A stretch of 64,000 nucleotides of DNA from Theobroma cacao (taxonomy: Eukaryota > Streptophyta > Magnoliopsida > Malvales > Malvaceae), in NCBI RefSeq assembly GCF_000208745.1, contig NC_030850.1, positions 1,048,393-1,112,392 on the forward strand, in the 5' to 3' direction. The notes under the pieces are model-generated. The model was given only the letters and a program-made list of their open reading frames with translations, made no database searches and had not been told where the DNA came from. The position numbers were made by a program, and so were the translations under genes. Positions 38,499 through 50,396 of this stretch are shown here, piece by piece (the stretch's first letter is position 1; every line of letters begins with the position of its first letter).

Positions 38499-41238
38499 TT
38501 CTTATTTTTCACTAAGGAATTGTAAGGGCAGTTCAGCTGGTAAGTGAAGAAGAAGAAGATAAAAGGAAGCTTGGATTAGTTACAGAGATTAATCATGAAA
38601 GAGCCTGAAATACCGAGTTAATCAGGGCCGTCCATTTAGAAAGAGAAAAACCATGGCACAGACAGAAGCGAGTAGAGCAGAAAGCAGGGGTAGACAAGTG
38701 GGAGGTGGGTTTGGAGTACGTTTCTGCCACTTTGAGGGGTGAGAGAATAGAGAAATAGAGATCTTTCCGTGAGTGGATTCACGGGCAAGTGTCAGAATGC
38801 TCTGTTATGCCCGTATTTAAATTTGGATCATTTGAATGTTTTGGTAAGAGAGAGAGGAAGCTTTCATTTTCATGTTTTTGTTCTAAAGCTTGCAATGTCG
38901 ACACCTTGAATGATTATACTGTGACGTTTGGTGCCAGATTTGAGCTGTCTTATTCCTTGTTAATTTTCATCTAGTGTCTGTGTTATTGAATTCGGCACCA
39001 AATACGGCAAGAGAAGGTTCTTGATTTCATTAATACGGGTGTTGAACGCTTTGATAAGTTAGTTTTGGGGGAAAAAAACCATAATTATCGTAACAAAATG
39101 GTATTAAGATTAATTTCAACTCAATTTCGAGAGCATACCAGGTTTGGTAAAGTAATATCAAAATCATTTCGGATTCGATTCCCGTATTGCGTCAAGCACT
39201 GCAACAAATAGAATAATCAAGGTGACTCGATTTACAATAAAGATATTCCGAAATTAAGAGAGATGTGGGAAAATTCAATAGTTGATACGATAAAAGAGTC
39301 TTCCACTTATAAACACAAATATTATACATCTTAATAAATTAATTTTTAAAGACACAATGTTAATCTCGTCATATATAAACTTACCACAATTTTTTATTAT
39401 AATTATCAAGGAAAGAATAGGATGAAACTAATGAAAGAAATTAAAAAAAAATCGATGTTAATTTCGTGGGTTGATTATTATTATTATCACTTTGGATTTG
39501 ATTGTCAAATGTACGGATGATTTTCTTTTTCTTTTTTTTTTTTACAGAGAGAGATCTTCTGCTGCATTGCATTCATAGCTATAAGAAAATAGAAAAACGT
39601 GACACTAATAAATAGAGAAATCTTTCTGTGACATGATCTGATCTTCAAACCTTTATTCATTGCATGCTGCCAAGTACATGAATAACATGAAAGTTTTTCT
39701 TTTTGGCAACAACATCACTTTTGTTTTTACACAAAAGATTATTAACTTTTCCTCTCTTTTTTTTTTCCATTTTTCTAAAAAAAAAATTGGTGGAGGAACA
39801 TGACTCATGCTGAGTGCCAATGTGTCACTTCCAGATTCATTATCACTACCCCAAGAATTTAATGAGCAATAACTTCTGTTCAGAATTTGTGCTTCACTTT
39901 AGCTTAACATTGGGGCACTACTTGCAAGGAGTGTTGTCCTCTTCCCTAACATAAAAAAAAAAAAGGCCCCCAATGCCTTTAATTGAAAGGAAAAGCTACA
40001 TACTCAAAAATAGTTAAAATCAAAACTAAAAACAAGTTTCTAATTAGTTTGATATATTTAAAAAAAAAAGAAAAATTATGCTGTCCATTAAGAAGGCAAA
40101 AAACTAGTCTATGGAATCAAAAGCCAAGTGCCAACCCATGGTGGCATCTACTTGATGCTCCTGTTAGGACTTTCCTAGTTGGTGGGTGTCTGGTCCACTG
40201 GGTTAAAAATTGATCACAGGTAACCAGGTAAAGCCATGCCATTTCCAGAATGTAGATTCTCCCATTAGGCATTAGGTACACCCAACACATTTGCCAGATT
40301 GTTGGTTGTCAACGAATTTCTAAAGGCTTTCATTGCTAGGTTGCTTTGCTAGGTGATCTTACTTTCTTGATTTTGGGTCCCATTATTAAACATTATTGTT
40401 AGTGTTATTAAGACTTGGTACCCGGTCATTTCAAGAAGATGAAAGAATATTAACAGAAAAAGTTCACCAAGTCAATGATGAAGTAGACACATACCATTTA
40501 GAGATTTGTCAAACTTTCTCACTTTTGGAGGGGCGAGCAAGTAATTCTGCTGCATCTAATAGCCCAAGAATGTACGAGGCTGCGAGATCAGACAAACTCT
40601 CGAAAATGGTGGACCAACTTCTTATTTACAATTCATCAAAGAAGTCAGTAACGAGTAATTTTGGTTTCACCTTTGATAGAAAAATTAGAGCAATGAAAAC
40701 TTCAAAGCACAATGCAAGTAAAAGTTTAGGAACAACAACAAAGATATATGTTAGATTATATGCAGAAAGCAAGGAATCGCTGGCACTGGACCAGGATTCA
40801 GACAAGGAAGGACTCGATGCATGGAGTACGATCCCTATGTCACCCAAACAGAATAATGATGGCAACAGCCACAACATTTTTTGCTCACTTTCGCTGCCTT
40901 AAACTGTAGTCAACTTTGAGAAACATTAAATGTCGATTTCTATTTCATTAAAGGTGAATGATGATAGGAAGAGAATCGATTGTAATCAGGCATAACTACT
41001 TAATAAAAAATTCTTTGATTTATTTTTTCCTCTACTTTAAAAGTGAGGAATCAACTACTATTTTTATATACATAAGGTCAGCAGTGTATATAACAGTAAA
41101 ACCTGATACGTAATTATCTGGACATATGCTCCTATCATTAAGGGTAGCCTTGAATACTGTTTTAATTATAGAAAACAAAATTAACTTACAAAAGGAGGTA
41201 GGGTGTTTTAAAAGGTACCCTTGAGAAGATCTTCCTAT
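38499..41238. other. Intergenic region with one unsupported ORF
   Basis: The left part is the promoter of the LRR gene. A 168-codon frame at 40396-40902 is listed separately. Poly-A/T tracts are common, and I recognise nothing else. Confidence 0.5.
40396..40902 (+). CDS. Hypothetical ORF, 168 codons, possibly not a gene
   Basis: An uninterrupted frame starts at an ATG in a weak context and runs to TAA at 40900-40902. The product is hydrophilic and rich in Ser, Lys, Asp and Asn (AARSDKLSKMVDQLL, KTSKHNASKSLGTTTK), with no signal peptide, membrane segment or domain that I recognise. It lies between two minus-strand genes in AT-rich DNA, where 500 bases without a stop is unusual but possible. 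It could be an exon or relic of a larger gene: the first residues read as if they follow a splice acceptor (ATTAAG|ACTTGG). No function is proposed. Confidence 0.25.
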   Translation: MLVLLRLGTRSFQEDERILTEKVHQVNDEVDTYHLEICQTFSLLEGRASNSAASNSPRMYEAARSDKLSKMVDQLLIYNSSKKSVTSNFGFTFDRKIRAMKTSKHNASKSLGTTTKIYVRLYAESKESLALDQDSDKEGLDAWSTIPMSPKQNNDGNSHNIFCSLSLP

Positions 41239-44200
41239 TCATGCGATACCCTCTTCAGCTCCTGACCATTCAAAGTGGGTTTTCTTTTCTTGGTTTTTCT
41301 GGGAGTTTTTTGCCAGATACCGCTTCACAGAATTATGGTTTGTTTCAAAGACAAAAGCCATGTCCCTAATCTGCCAAAAAAGAAAAAAGAAAAAGAATAT
41401 GTCAACTAGCTCTGTCAGTGTACATCATATAGGTGCAATCTCTTATGATCACCAAATAGAATTCAAGAGCGCATAAAAGCTGGACAACTGAAATAGCAAG
41501 GAATTGGAAGGGGCCCACCCACAAGGATATCAGCCATTTCAAATGCGAAGACACCTACCTCAATCAAACTACTTGAACCAAGACCCATCAGCTGTCCAGT
41601 AGAAACTTCTTTCCCATTTAAAAATATTGAACTCTTGCCAAGATTCTTCAAAGAGAAGGAACCATCTTCCTCCATTTTTATAAGTGCCTAGTAGAAATAA
41701 TGAGAATAATTATTCTCATATACATCTGATAGCAGTAAAAGAGCAAACAAATCTAAAAAGGATATCTTAAAAGCAGTAAATTTAGCAGTTTATCCTTCTA
41801 ATTTTGATTTTATGCTGCCTTAAAGTATGCCTCTGTTATTTCAATGTATGGATTTAATTCTAAAGGTTTCCACTGACAAATCGAATTCTAATAATATGAT
41901 ACAACACAAAAGGTCACCCAATACCATCCTTTCTTAAAAGAGTTAAAGAGTGAGTGCTTGTAGCATTCTAGTCGCCTTCTACTTCTGTAGTAATAGTAAT
42001 CGTGCTATCTTTCTCTCTCCAAGTACTAATCATTTTCTTTGGCCATTTCCACTGCAAAGACAATTGACCTCATAACACATACAGAACCTACCTTGAAAAG
42101 ATAACCACATCCATGTCATAATGTAACTTGTGCTCTTCTGTTTGTAGATTAGTTCTAACAAAAGGGGAAATATTTGCAACTAATAGTAAATGCAAGTACC
42201 CAAAACAGCTGACCACAAGCTTTTGGCAAGGTGGTCAGGACCCCTCGAGGGGTGAAAAGTTGCAGGTCCAAGGTTCAATCTTCCTCACCCTCCTCTGGGT
42301 ACTGTCCTTAGGACAAACAAACAGCAAAAGAAATGCAAAGTAACTGTATCAAGGAAATCAAAATATCCCACCTGCCGTCTAGATATCTTGTTGGCACTCC
42401 CTTCTCTTCCTAAGTCAATATCAACATCCACATCCATGGTTGCCCTGCCAAGTATAACCTGCAAAGCAGGGAGTGCTTGCACTAGAAAAACAATCTTACA
42501 TGTCTCAAGCCAAGAAATCAGTGCCTAACTAGGCAATACAAAATCAATACGTATAAAGCTCCACCTATAATTTCTATGCGGTGCAAACTTCTGCACCTTC
42601 ATGCATTGAACTATAAAAAGGAAATGGAAAAACATATGCATTTTCACCACCAATCTAACCAAAAATTAGAGTGATAAAATCAAGGGAAACACCAAAGTGT
42701 TTAGGCAAAGGAATTGAGAAGACAAAAGCCCATTAAGTATCATTCCCAACAAAAGAATAAAATCTTCTCCAGAAATGAGAAGGAACAAGTCAATTACCAG
42801 CATACTGCAGTGTAAAATAATGAAATAAAAAATAAGCATAGCTAAAATAGCGTACCTCAGTTTGCTTAATGTAGTGTTTCATATGATGGCCATAGAAGAC
42901 AGCAAGTGCTCCTCGAGATGCAATATCTCTTTGCATAGCAGACCGAGCGCACTGTTCCAACCTAATGATTGTCCTTTTGGCATGCTCATCTTGATATCTA
43001 GAGACTAGAGATTCATAGAAAACTAATCAACATGTGCAAACAGTTTTTCAAGTGAATAGCACACAGATTAATTTTCACTCTGCTCATATGGGTTAAACCA
43101 TAACTAAACCATTGTTAATGCAAATTGAACTTCATACCTTCTCTACTAATGAAAGAGTCAGAATCATTGGGACATAAATCCATATCAAGTATCTGAAAGT
43201 GAACATCAAAAGATTGTTATTTAAATGCCCAGAGATAATGAATACTGATGACAACAAAAAGAAAAAATTCCCTCTAATGAACATAATTGTCAAGATTTAC
43301 CATGGCTTCAACATCAGAAAAGTTAGGAACATCATCATTGCTTTCATGTTCTACCCGATCAGATGTTGACGGGTTTGCTTCAGGTTCCAAAACACTATCT
43401 ACAATGGAACTGGATTCTGTATATAGCGGCATATCTTTGTAATTACATTCATGTGATGGCTCTTCCTTTGCTGCCTCATCTGCAGCAAAATTGGGAAATG
43501 CTTGTGCTGCTTTGTACCTACATGGGTTGACCAGGGAATTTAGAACTTGTCTGGAAGTCATATGACATTGACCATCATGAATCTCAGATTTGACACCCTG
43601 ACTAGATTCTGACAAAACATCTAGTCCTACCATCTTGGGAGCAGTAAAACATTGAGCAAGGTTATCTTCTGTCTCTAAAAAGCTCAGTTCTTCTTTATTT
43701 TCCTTTGGGTTTGCAAAGGATGAAGCCTGGTCACCACCCACATATTGACATTTTTCCGTTACAGATAAAGCAAAAGCTTTATCAAAGAGAACACCATCGT
43801 TGCATGGGATTTCAGGGTCCTCACTGTTCAACATGCAGCAAATCACTTCCACATGAAGTTCAGGAGAATGAGGATTTGACATCGATGTAGATGAAGGCAA
43901 ATTGATTTCCGGACAGGATATACCTAGCTGCTCACCCTGTCCAGAATGTGACAGTTGATCAGGAATTTCATCCAATTTTGCAGGACAGGCAGCTTCTGAT
44001 TTACCAGGACACATATCTGCAACTAATGTCTCCGGTTCTTTAGCCTTTGATGTATCATCTTCATGAACATCATTAGGAGAATTCAACAAAAGCGAATTCA
44101 CACTATCATAACAAGATCTATCCATTGTGTCACCATCAAAGTTTAACAGAGCATCTGTATCTGCTAAATCTCCACCAGAGATAGCAGAAGAATTATTCAT

Positions 44201-45244
44201 TTCATAGCCATCTTTTAACATCAGATCTGAAGGAACAATATCATATCCAGATGAGCATCCTTTCTTACCATCCACATCTTCAGGATGCACAATAGTACCA
44301 TCTGCACCCTGGCCTTTATCTCCGGGGCCACCATTTATAGGCATTACAGCTGCTGGAACATCTTCCATTGTTTTCCACAGAGGCATATCTGGCTGAGGTG
44401 ATGAATATCCCATTGAGTAAGGCTTGATTCCCTCAACATCGGAGGGATGTCCAAATTCAACTGAAACCTCACCAATGACATGAGGAGACCCCTTATGCAC
44501 ATCATTCTGTTCAAGATTCTCAACCTTACCACTAAAGCAATCCTTCTTCAAAGTAACTTTCAAATCATCCTCTTTTGATCCATTATGCACCCCTAACTCA
44601 GAGAATCCAAATTGGCTTTGGATAAAACCCTTGCCGGGTCCTACAGCCTCCTCACAGCAGCCTCTATTATCGACGCAATCATTCCCATTTGGTGATCCAA
44701 GGAAACTAACATCACTAGAGTTAGTTACAAGTTGGTCACAAGTTCTCTTCCTCATAGCATAATACAATCTTCTAACACTTTCCAATTTTCGTTTAGCACT
44801 TCCATTTTCAACAGAATTATCAAATTTACTTGATTTCAAATACAAATTAGGAGCAGATAATTCAACCTCAATCATTCGAGCAGATGCTTGAGCAGAAATA
44901 ACAGGATCATAAAGTAAAGAACGCCATCGATCTTGCAATTCTCTAACCGTAAACTTTCGTGAAAATCGAACCGCACCTTTAGCTAGTGCTTCCAATGAAG
45001 CACCGGACTGTAATTACCAAATTTAAAATATAAATTAAAAAAATCAGAAAATCATCAATGCGCAGTAACCTTAGGTTTTTTCTTCCTTTTAAGGTTGTAA
45101 AAAATAGGAAAATTAAATAAGATTGAATTCTGAGAAAAATTGAGTTAAAAATAAGAATAGAGAGCTTACCTCAACGGCGTTCTTTAATAAGAGATCGTCT
45201 TCAGGGATCCACGAAGAAGGAACTGGGGCAGCCAGAGCTGACAT
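41239..45244 (-). CDS. Microspherule protein 1 (MCRS1)-like protein with C-terminal FHA domain
   Basis: Seven coding exons (45170-45244, 43301-45007, 43138-43192, 42856-43004, 42372-42458, 41559-41687, 41239-41370) join in frame to 777 residues. The N-terminus (SSWIPEDDLLLKNAVE, ALAKGAVRFSRKFTVRELQDRW) is the SANT-like MCRS_N domain. Exon 2 (569 codons) continues into a long acidic low-complexity region. The motif DVEAMILDMDL spans the junction of exons 2 and 3, a coil with HAKRTIIRLEQCARS follows, and then an FHA domain at about residues 663-750 (VILGRATMDVDVDIDLGRE, KISRRQ, FSLKNLGKSSIFLNGKEV). FHA domains bind phosphothreonine; the animal MCRS1 protein is a nuclear subunit of INO80 and NSL chromatin complexes, and a similar role here is inferred. 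A SINE-like insertion lies in the intron between exons 5 and 6. Confidence 0.9.
42215..42335 (+). mobile_element. tRNA-derived SINE-like insertion in an intron
   Basis: A box A-like TGGCAAGGTGGTCAGGA (42224-42240) and a box B-like GGTTCAATCTT (42272-42282) stand about 32 bases apart, as in RNA polymerase III promoters of tRNA-derived SINEs. CCTCACCCTCCTCTGGG-type body sequence follows. It lies antisense to the host gene, 37 bases from exon 5. The ends are approximate; I did not find a clear target-site duplication. Confidence 0.45.
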
Positions 45245-47021
45245 GGAAATTGAATTTTTGAATTTCTTTTTTGGAGTGGTTGGATTTACGAAAAATGGAA
45301 ACGAATTTAGAAATTTTGAAAAGAAAATTAAAAGATTTAACGGTTAACGGTTTAGTTTTTGTTTGGATTGTTGAATTGAGGGATCCGCCATGGAAATGAG
45401 GTTTGAATTTTCCCTTTTTCCTTTTTTTTTTTTTTGGGTGTGTGTGAAGAGGGAACTTGAGAAAGCCCCTTCACTCCCTTCAGTATGAGAAACGGACGAA
45501 TCCCACGAAATTCTTTCAAAAACGCGGGGGTCGCGGGGAACGCTGTCACGCGCTTGTGAAATTACAATCAGGGCCCTCGAGAAACGTATGATTCCGTTTA
45601 AATTCTTTGGCTCAGTTCCAATCTTGATTGGGCCAGTTTTTATCCACATCTCAAGAACTTGTCTGGACTTGGATCTAGATTTTTAAATCGAAGCGATTTC
45701 ATGCCCATGTCGTGAGATCATTATTTTCTTTCAAAAATGTTAATCAATTAAAGTACGTAACACTCGTGCTTATAAACTTTGAACCCCTCGCTTACCCATT
45801 CGTATTGGATTTCGTAACATTTGCTCTATTTGAATTCACGAGTTCTCGTAACGGGTCGAGTCATTTTTATGCCATTTATTAGAACGCTTAAAATGATATC
45901 TGAATCGAATTTGGATTTGATTTGATATTTTTTTGTCAAACGTTTGTAAGTCCAATATCTTTCTCTTATATATTCGATATGAAATTTTGTAACACTCACG
46001 TTATTGTAAGAAAAAAATTTTTTGTCAAAATGTTTCCTTTTTTTATATACATAAAAAAACTTGATAGACAAAATTTAAATTAAAAAAAATTAATAAATTA
46101 ATTATAGTTCGTTGGCCAAGTTTTATTTTTCTTTTTTTGTAGTTATGTTTAATATTTTGATTATATTGCACATCCATGCATAATGTAGTTACACTAAGGT
46201 GCTGTTTTGAAAGGGGTAAAAAGGAGAAATCGCTATTACTACAAAGAGTTCCAACGTACTCTGCTAGTTATATTGTATAATGGACAATACTATAAGGAAA
46301 CTTTGATGTTAATTAAAGTAATTTTTTTTAATGAATCTCATAATAAAATTGGATTTATAAATAAAAAAACACGATTAAATAGTTCCACGGTATATATAAA
46401 AATATTTACTAGTTATTTCTCAATAAATTGAATAAAAGGATAGTACTTCAATAGCTCATAGGCGTTAATTATCACTTCAAATCCTTTGGTGAGATTGATA
46501 ATTAAGCTCATATAATTGAAATTAATTAATTAATTAATTGTTACCATATACCGTCTGGCTTCACAAATCCAACACATGTATCGGGAAATTGAATTGTTAG
46601 TATGTTTCTTACAATTATTGTATTGTAATTAATCAATCATAATCATGAATTGTGTAAAATCGATCAAAATTTTATAGTCCACACAAGTGACGGATCCTTA
46701 CATAATTTTTTATTATGATAACATAAGCAACATTAGGATAAGTATTAAGAGTTTAATAAAATGCAAATACAACAAACATATAAGTTTAGATATTACATCA
46801 AAAGGGCACACAGTTGCACCAAGTTGTCACAGAATTAAGGCAATGAGAGTCTTACTACTTTCAGACCATTCATGCTGTGAGCAAATAAGAAAGAGATGGG
46901 ATATGTCTGTAGAGATTTCTTGGTAGAACTCTGAATTATTTTTTCCTAGTTTATCTTAGTTAGCAATATTCATTGTCCGAGAAATTGGAAAAGGTGACCT
47001 AGCTAGGGAGGGAACCACCAT
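45245..47021. other. Intergenic between MCRS1-like and TM6 genes
   Basis: The left end is the MCRS1-like promoter and 5' UTR. From 45.7 to 46.7 kb it is very AT-rich with no coding signal. (TTAA)n occurs near 46523-46540. Confidence 0.55.
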
Positions 47022-48753
47022 CTAAGCAAGGCGCAGGTCATTGGGTCCAAATCTGCCCCCATGGTGAAGAAGATTAACCTGGTGGTTTTGGTGCAGGCGA
47101 AGAGCATATAAGTTAGAGGCTCCATTTGCCAGCCCCATTGATGATTCATAATATGCTTCGTTTTCAACTATTCCATCCTCAAGCTTTGCCTCCTTCAATG
47201 AAACCATTCCAACAACAAAAAAGAAATAACATCAGTATTGTTAACAAAATCTACTAATTCCTCGGTGGATAAAGAAAGCAAATTCAACCCAAAGATTCTT
47301 ACCAGGTCGAGCACAAGATTTGCATGTCTTTGCTCCAAGTTCCTTACCTGCAAAATGCAGAAAAGAGCAGCAGCCCTCAGTCCAGAAATTAGTAGGAACT
47401 TAAATTGAATTAGATCAAAGAAAGAAGTTATAATGTATGCTGTTCAATGAACTAACCTTCTTCTTGTATGTGTCGGTTTGGGTTTTAATGACATGGTACT
47501 GTGAAGAAAACAAACCAACTGAGGCTGTTAGTTTCATGATTCAATTTACAATCCCCTTTCGGTCTGATCAGCTATTTAGAGCCAAATGTGATGAAGAATA
47601 GTTACAGGACCGGGCAAAAATGCATCATGAGCCCCCTTTTTTCCCCCAAACTAGAAGGAAACAGTGAAGAGAAATCACTCCAAAAGAGAAGAGTAACTTT
47701 TCAATGTGGTTCTTGCTCCTTGCTTTCCAAATGGAGGAGTTTGGGAGCTAGGGTGGAGTTGAGGATTTCAAGGTTTACCAAAATGATGAAAGCTTGGAAA
47801 TGGGGGAGTTCAGAGGATGACCCAAAAGTGCTTTACATAACCAAAATTTAATTAAACTTAACCTTGGCTAAAAGATGTATGAACCCTTTCAATTAGAACT
47901 CTCAGCATTTCTTTTTTCACCTTAATATTAAGAAAAATAAACGAATATATAAGTATGAAAGAAACGAAAACCTAAGATATATGTATCCATTTTTGGTACA
48001 ACAAAAAAAATCCAGTAATTTCAAACCTTTCTCTGACGTACAGCCTCCAAGGACGAAGCCATCTTTGCCTCAAGAGCTTGCAGTTCCTTGATGTTAAGAT
48101 CGTCCAAATCTTCACCAATCCTTTGCCTGCTGAAAGCATACATACCCTGATCAACTTTGCTACAAAAAAAGCCTTGGAAAAGCAAACTTTTACTGCCAAA
48201 AAAGAACCCTAGGTTTTGATAAAATTATCAAGCACTCTCTTTACCTGATCTCTCTTCTGAGCCTGTTGTTGATCTCCTTCAGCCTTCTGTAGTTTTCTTG
48301 CATTTTCTGCCAAAACATGTGAAGTCATACAATTACAGATCTAGCACTGCTGTAAACATTAGAGAGAGAAAGAGAGAGAGAGAGCGTAGTGACCTCATAG
48401 TGGGAGCTCCAGAGATCAATCCCTAAAGTCTTTTGATATAGATCAAAAAAGGTCTTCGTCCTAAGTTAAAACAAAAGAAAAAGAAAAACCATATCATTTC
48501 TTACAGGCATACATATATGGATAGAAAAGAAAAAAAAGAGAAGAGACAGAGATGGTTGAGTATACGAGATATTAGGGCTGATGAACTCGTGGAATTTTCC
48601 AGAGCTGGAGAACATGATGAGGGAAACCTTGGCATCACACAGAACAGTGAGCTCTTGGGCTTTCTTGAAAATACCGTTTCTCCGCTTGGAATAGGTCACC
48701 TGTCTGTTGGTAGTGTTCTCAATCTTCTTGATCTCGATCTTCCCACGACCCAT
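47022..48753 (-). CDS. TM6: TM6-type MADS-box protein (B-class, paleoAP3 lineage)
   Basis: Seven exons (48566-48753, 48394-48460, 48245-48306, 48027-48126, 47457-47498, 47303-47347, 47022-47192) join in frame to 224 residues with the usual MIKC intron pattern. The MADS domain starts [20 protein letters not shown] and continues [31 protein letters not shown] after it is typical of the AP3 side of class B, and the K domain (about residues 85-170) includes [18 protein letters not shown]. The C-terminus has the PI-derived-like [23 protein letters not shown] and the terminal paleoAP3 motif FGPNDLRLA, which euAP3 proteins lack. The protein would pair with a PISTILLATA partner to specify petals and stamens. 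TM6 was lost in Arabidopsis but kept in many rosids. The exon 4 acceptor is a CAGCAG tandem; the second AG keeps the family reading IRQR. Confidence 0.93.
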
Positions 48754-49840
48754 CGTCTCTTTTTCTCCCGTGAAAACTCTTAAAAGGCAAGATTGAGAGA
48801 GCTAGGCAGCTATAGCTAAGAGAGCTGTGGGTGGGTGCAAATAGGCTATAGCCTTCAAAGAGAGGAAGGGGGAGAAGATGGTAAAGGAAGTGGCTAAAGA
48901 GAGGAAAGGGGTGGTATCTACATCGGGAAAGAGGCTTAAAAAGTGTTTTGTTTTGTAACTGAAAATGCTGGCTAAATAAGTGAGCAAGCACGGACCAACA
49001 GAAACAGGGCATCTTGAGGTTAGGGCACGTTGTTGGTAACGTGTGAGATTGGTAGTTTTTTGCGTTGACCATGACAGGACGTGATATACGACACAACCTC
49101 CCTTCCTTAAACCTCTTCATTGGGAGAATTAAAGTAGGATTCAGCGTAGAGAAAATTATAAGAAGTAACTTTTCTTTAATAAAGGTATTTTAAAAATAAT
49201 TATTAAAATAAATTTAATTATTTTTAATTATATTTAGTCATAATTCGGTGAATATACTTTTCAAATTATTTCAAATAAATTAAACCATTAATCATAATTT
49301 TTTCTTCATTTGTGCTTTTAATTTTTTTCTCTCTTATCATCCCACCCTTTTTAATTTTATCGATTTTTCTCTTCAGCATTCATCTGCTATGCTCTGATTT
49401 CTCTCTCGCATTTTCAGATTTATCTTTCTTGTACTTTCAAGACACTAAGTAATAGTTTTGATGTGCTTAGGTGGATGTTTATTTGAAAATTTTGATTTTT
49501 AAGTGTTTTAGATAAAACAAAAATGGTAAAAATGATCACAGATGTTTAAAATAGTTTTTAATTGGATCAATTCGAAACCTATACACCAATAAACTCAAAA
49601 ATTTAAAATTTATAAATTTAGATTTTCAAAGAAATTTTTTTTATTTTTAGTCGAAATAAGTGTTTTAAATAAGAAAATTTATGTTTTGATATATGAAAAT
49701 ATGTTAGAAACACTTTAATCAGTGTCATATTATCAAAAAAACAAAAGAAATGAAGAGAATTGAGAAGATTTGAAGTTTTGGTTAGTAAGTAATAATATCA
49801 TTTTAAGTATTAAAGTGTAACAAAATAATTTTGAATATGA
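48754..49840. other. TM6 promoter and upstream AT-rich DNA
   Basis: Contains the 5' UTR and promoter of TM6. I did not see a convincing CArG box or an unambiguous TATA box. The part beyond 49140 is A/T-rich without coding signal. Confidence 0.45.
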
Positions 49841-50396
49841 CGTGTAACAACCTAACCATGGCGTGTTACATGTTTTTGTACATAGCATGTAACAACCTAA
49901 CCATGACGTGTCATATGTTTTTGTACATAGTGTGTAACAATCTAACCATGGCGTATAACAACCTAACCATAGCATGTCATATGTTTTTGTACACGGCGTG
50001 TAACAACCTAACTATAACGTACCAGATGTTTTTATATATGATGTGTAACAAATCTAATTAGGGCGTGTCACATGTTTTTGTACATGACATGTAACAACCT
50101 AACCATGACATATCATATGTTTTTATATCTGGCGTGTAACAACCAAACTCTGGCATGTCACATGTTTTTGTACATACCGTGTAACAACCTAATCATGGCG
50201 TATAACAACCTAACCATGGCGTATAACAACTTAACAATGACGTGTCATATGTTTTTGTACATGACGTATAATATGTTTTTGTATATAACGTATAACAACT
50301 TAATTATGGCGTGTCACATGTTTTTGTACATGGTGTGTAACAACCTAACCATGGTGTAAAATATGTTTTTGTACATAGTGTGTAACATCATGATGT
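49841..50396. repeat. Minisatellite built from 21- and 24-base modules (main period 45)
   Basis: Two modules alternate: GTGTAACAACCTAACCATGGC (about 21 bases) and a GTGTCACATGTTTTTGTACATG-like one (about 24 bases). Copies start at 49841, 49886, 49931, then 49997 after an extra 21-base module, and so on to about 50396. There are point variants but few length changes. All modules are multiples of three, so long frames run through on both strands (repeating MFLYM-CNNLTM on plus, GCYT on minus). I read these as chance consequences of the repeat, not genes. Confidence 0.9.

Noticed and set aside
47022..48753. PISTILLATA as the identity of the MADS-box gene
   Set aside because: The MGRGKIEIK start looks PI-like, but HEFISPN, the YALRLHQN segment and the DLRLA end are AP3/TM6 features, and the PI motif is absent.
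49831..50359. Plus- and minus-strand ORFs in the minisatellite (MFLYM-CNNLTM repeats)
   Set aside because: They follow from module lengths divisible by three. There is no promoter, splice or family evidence.
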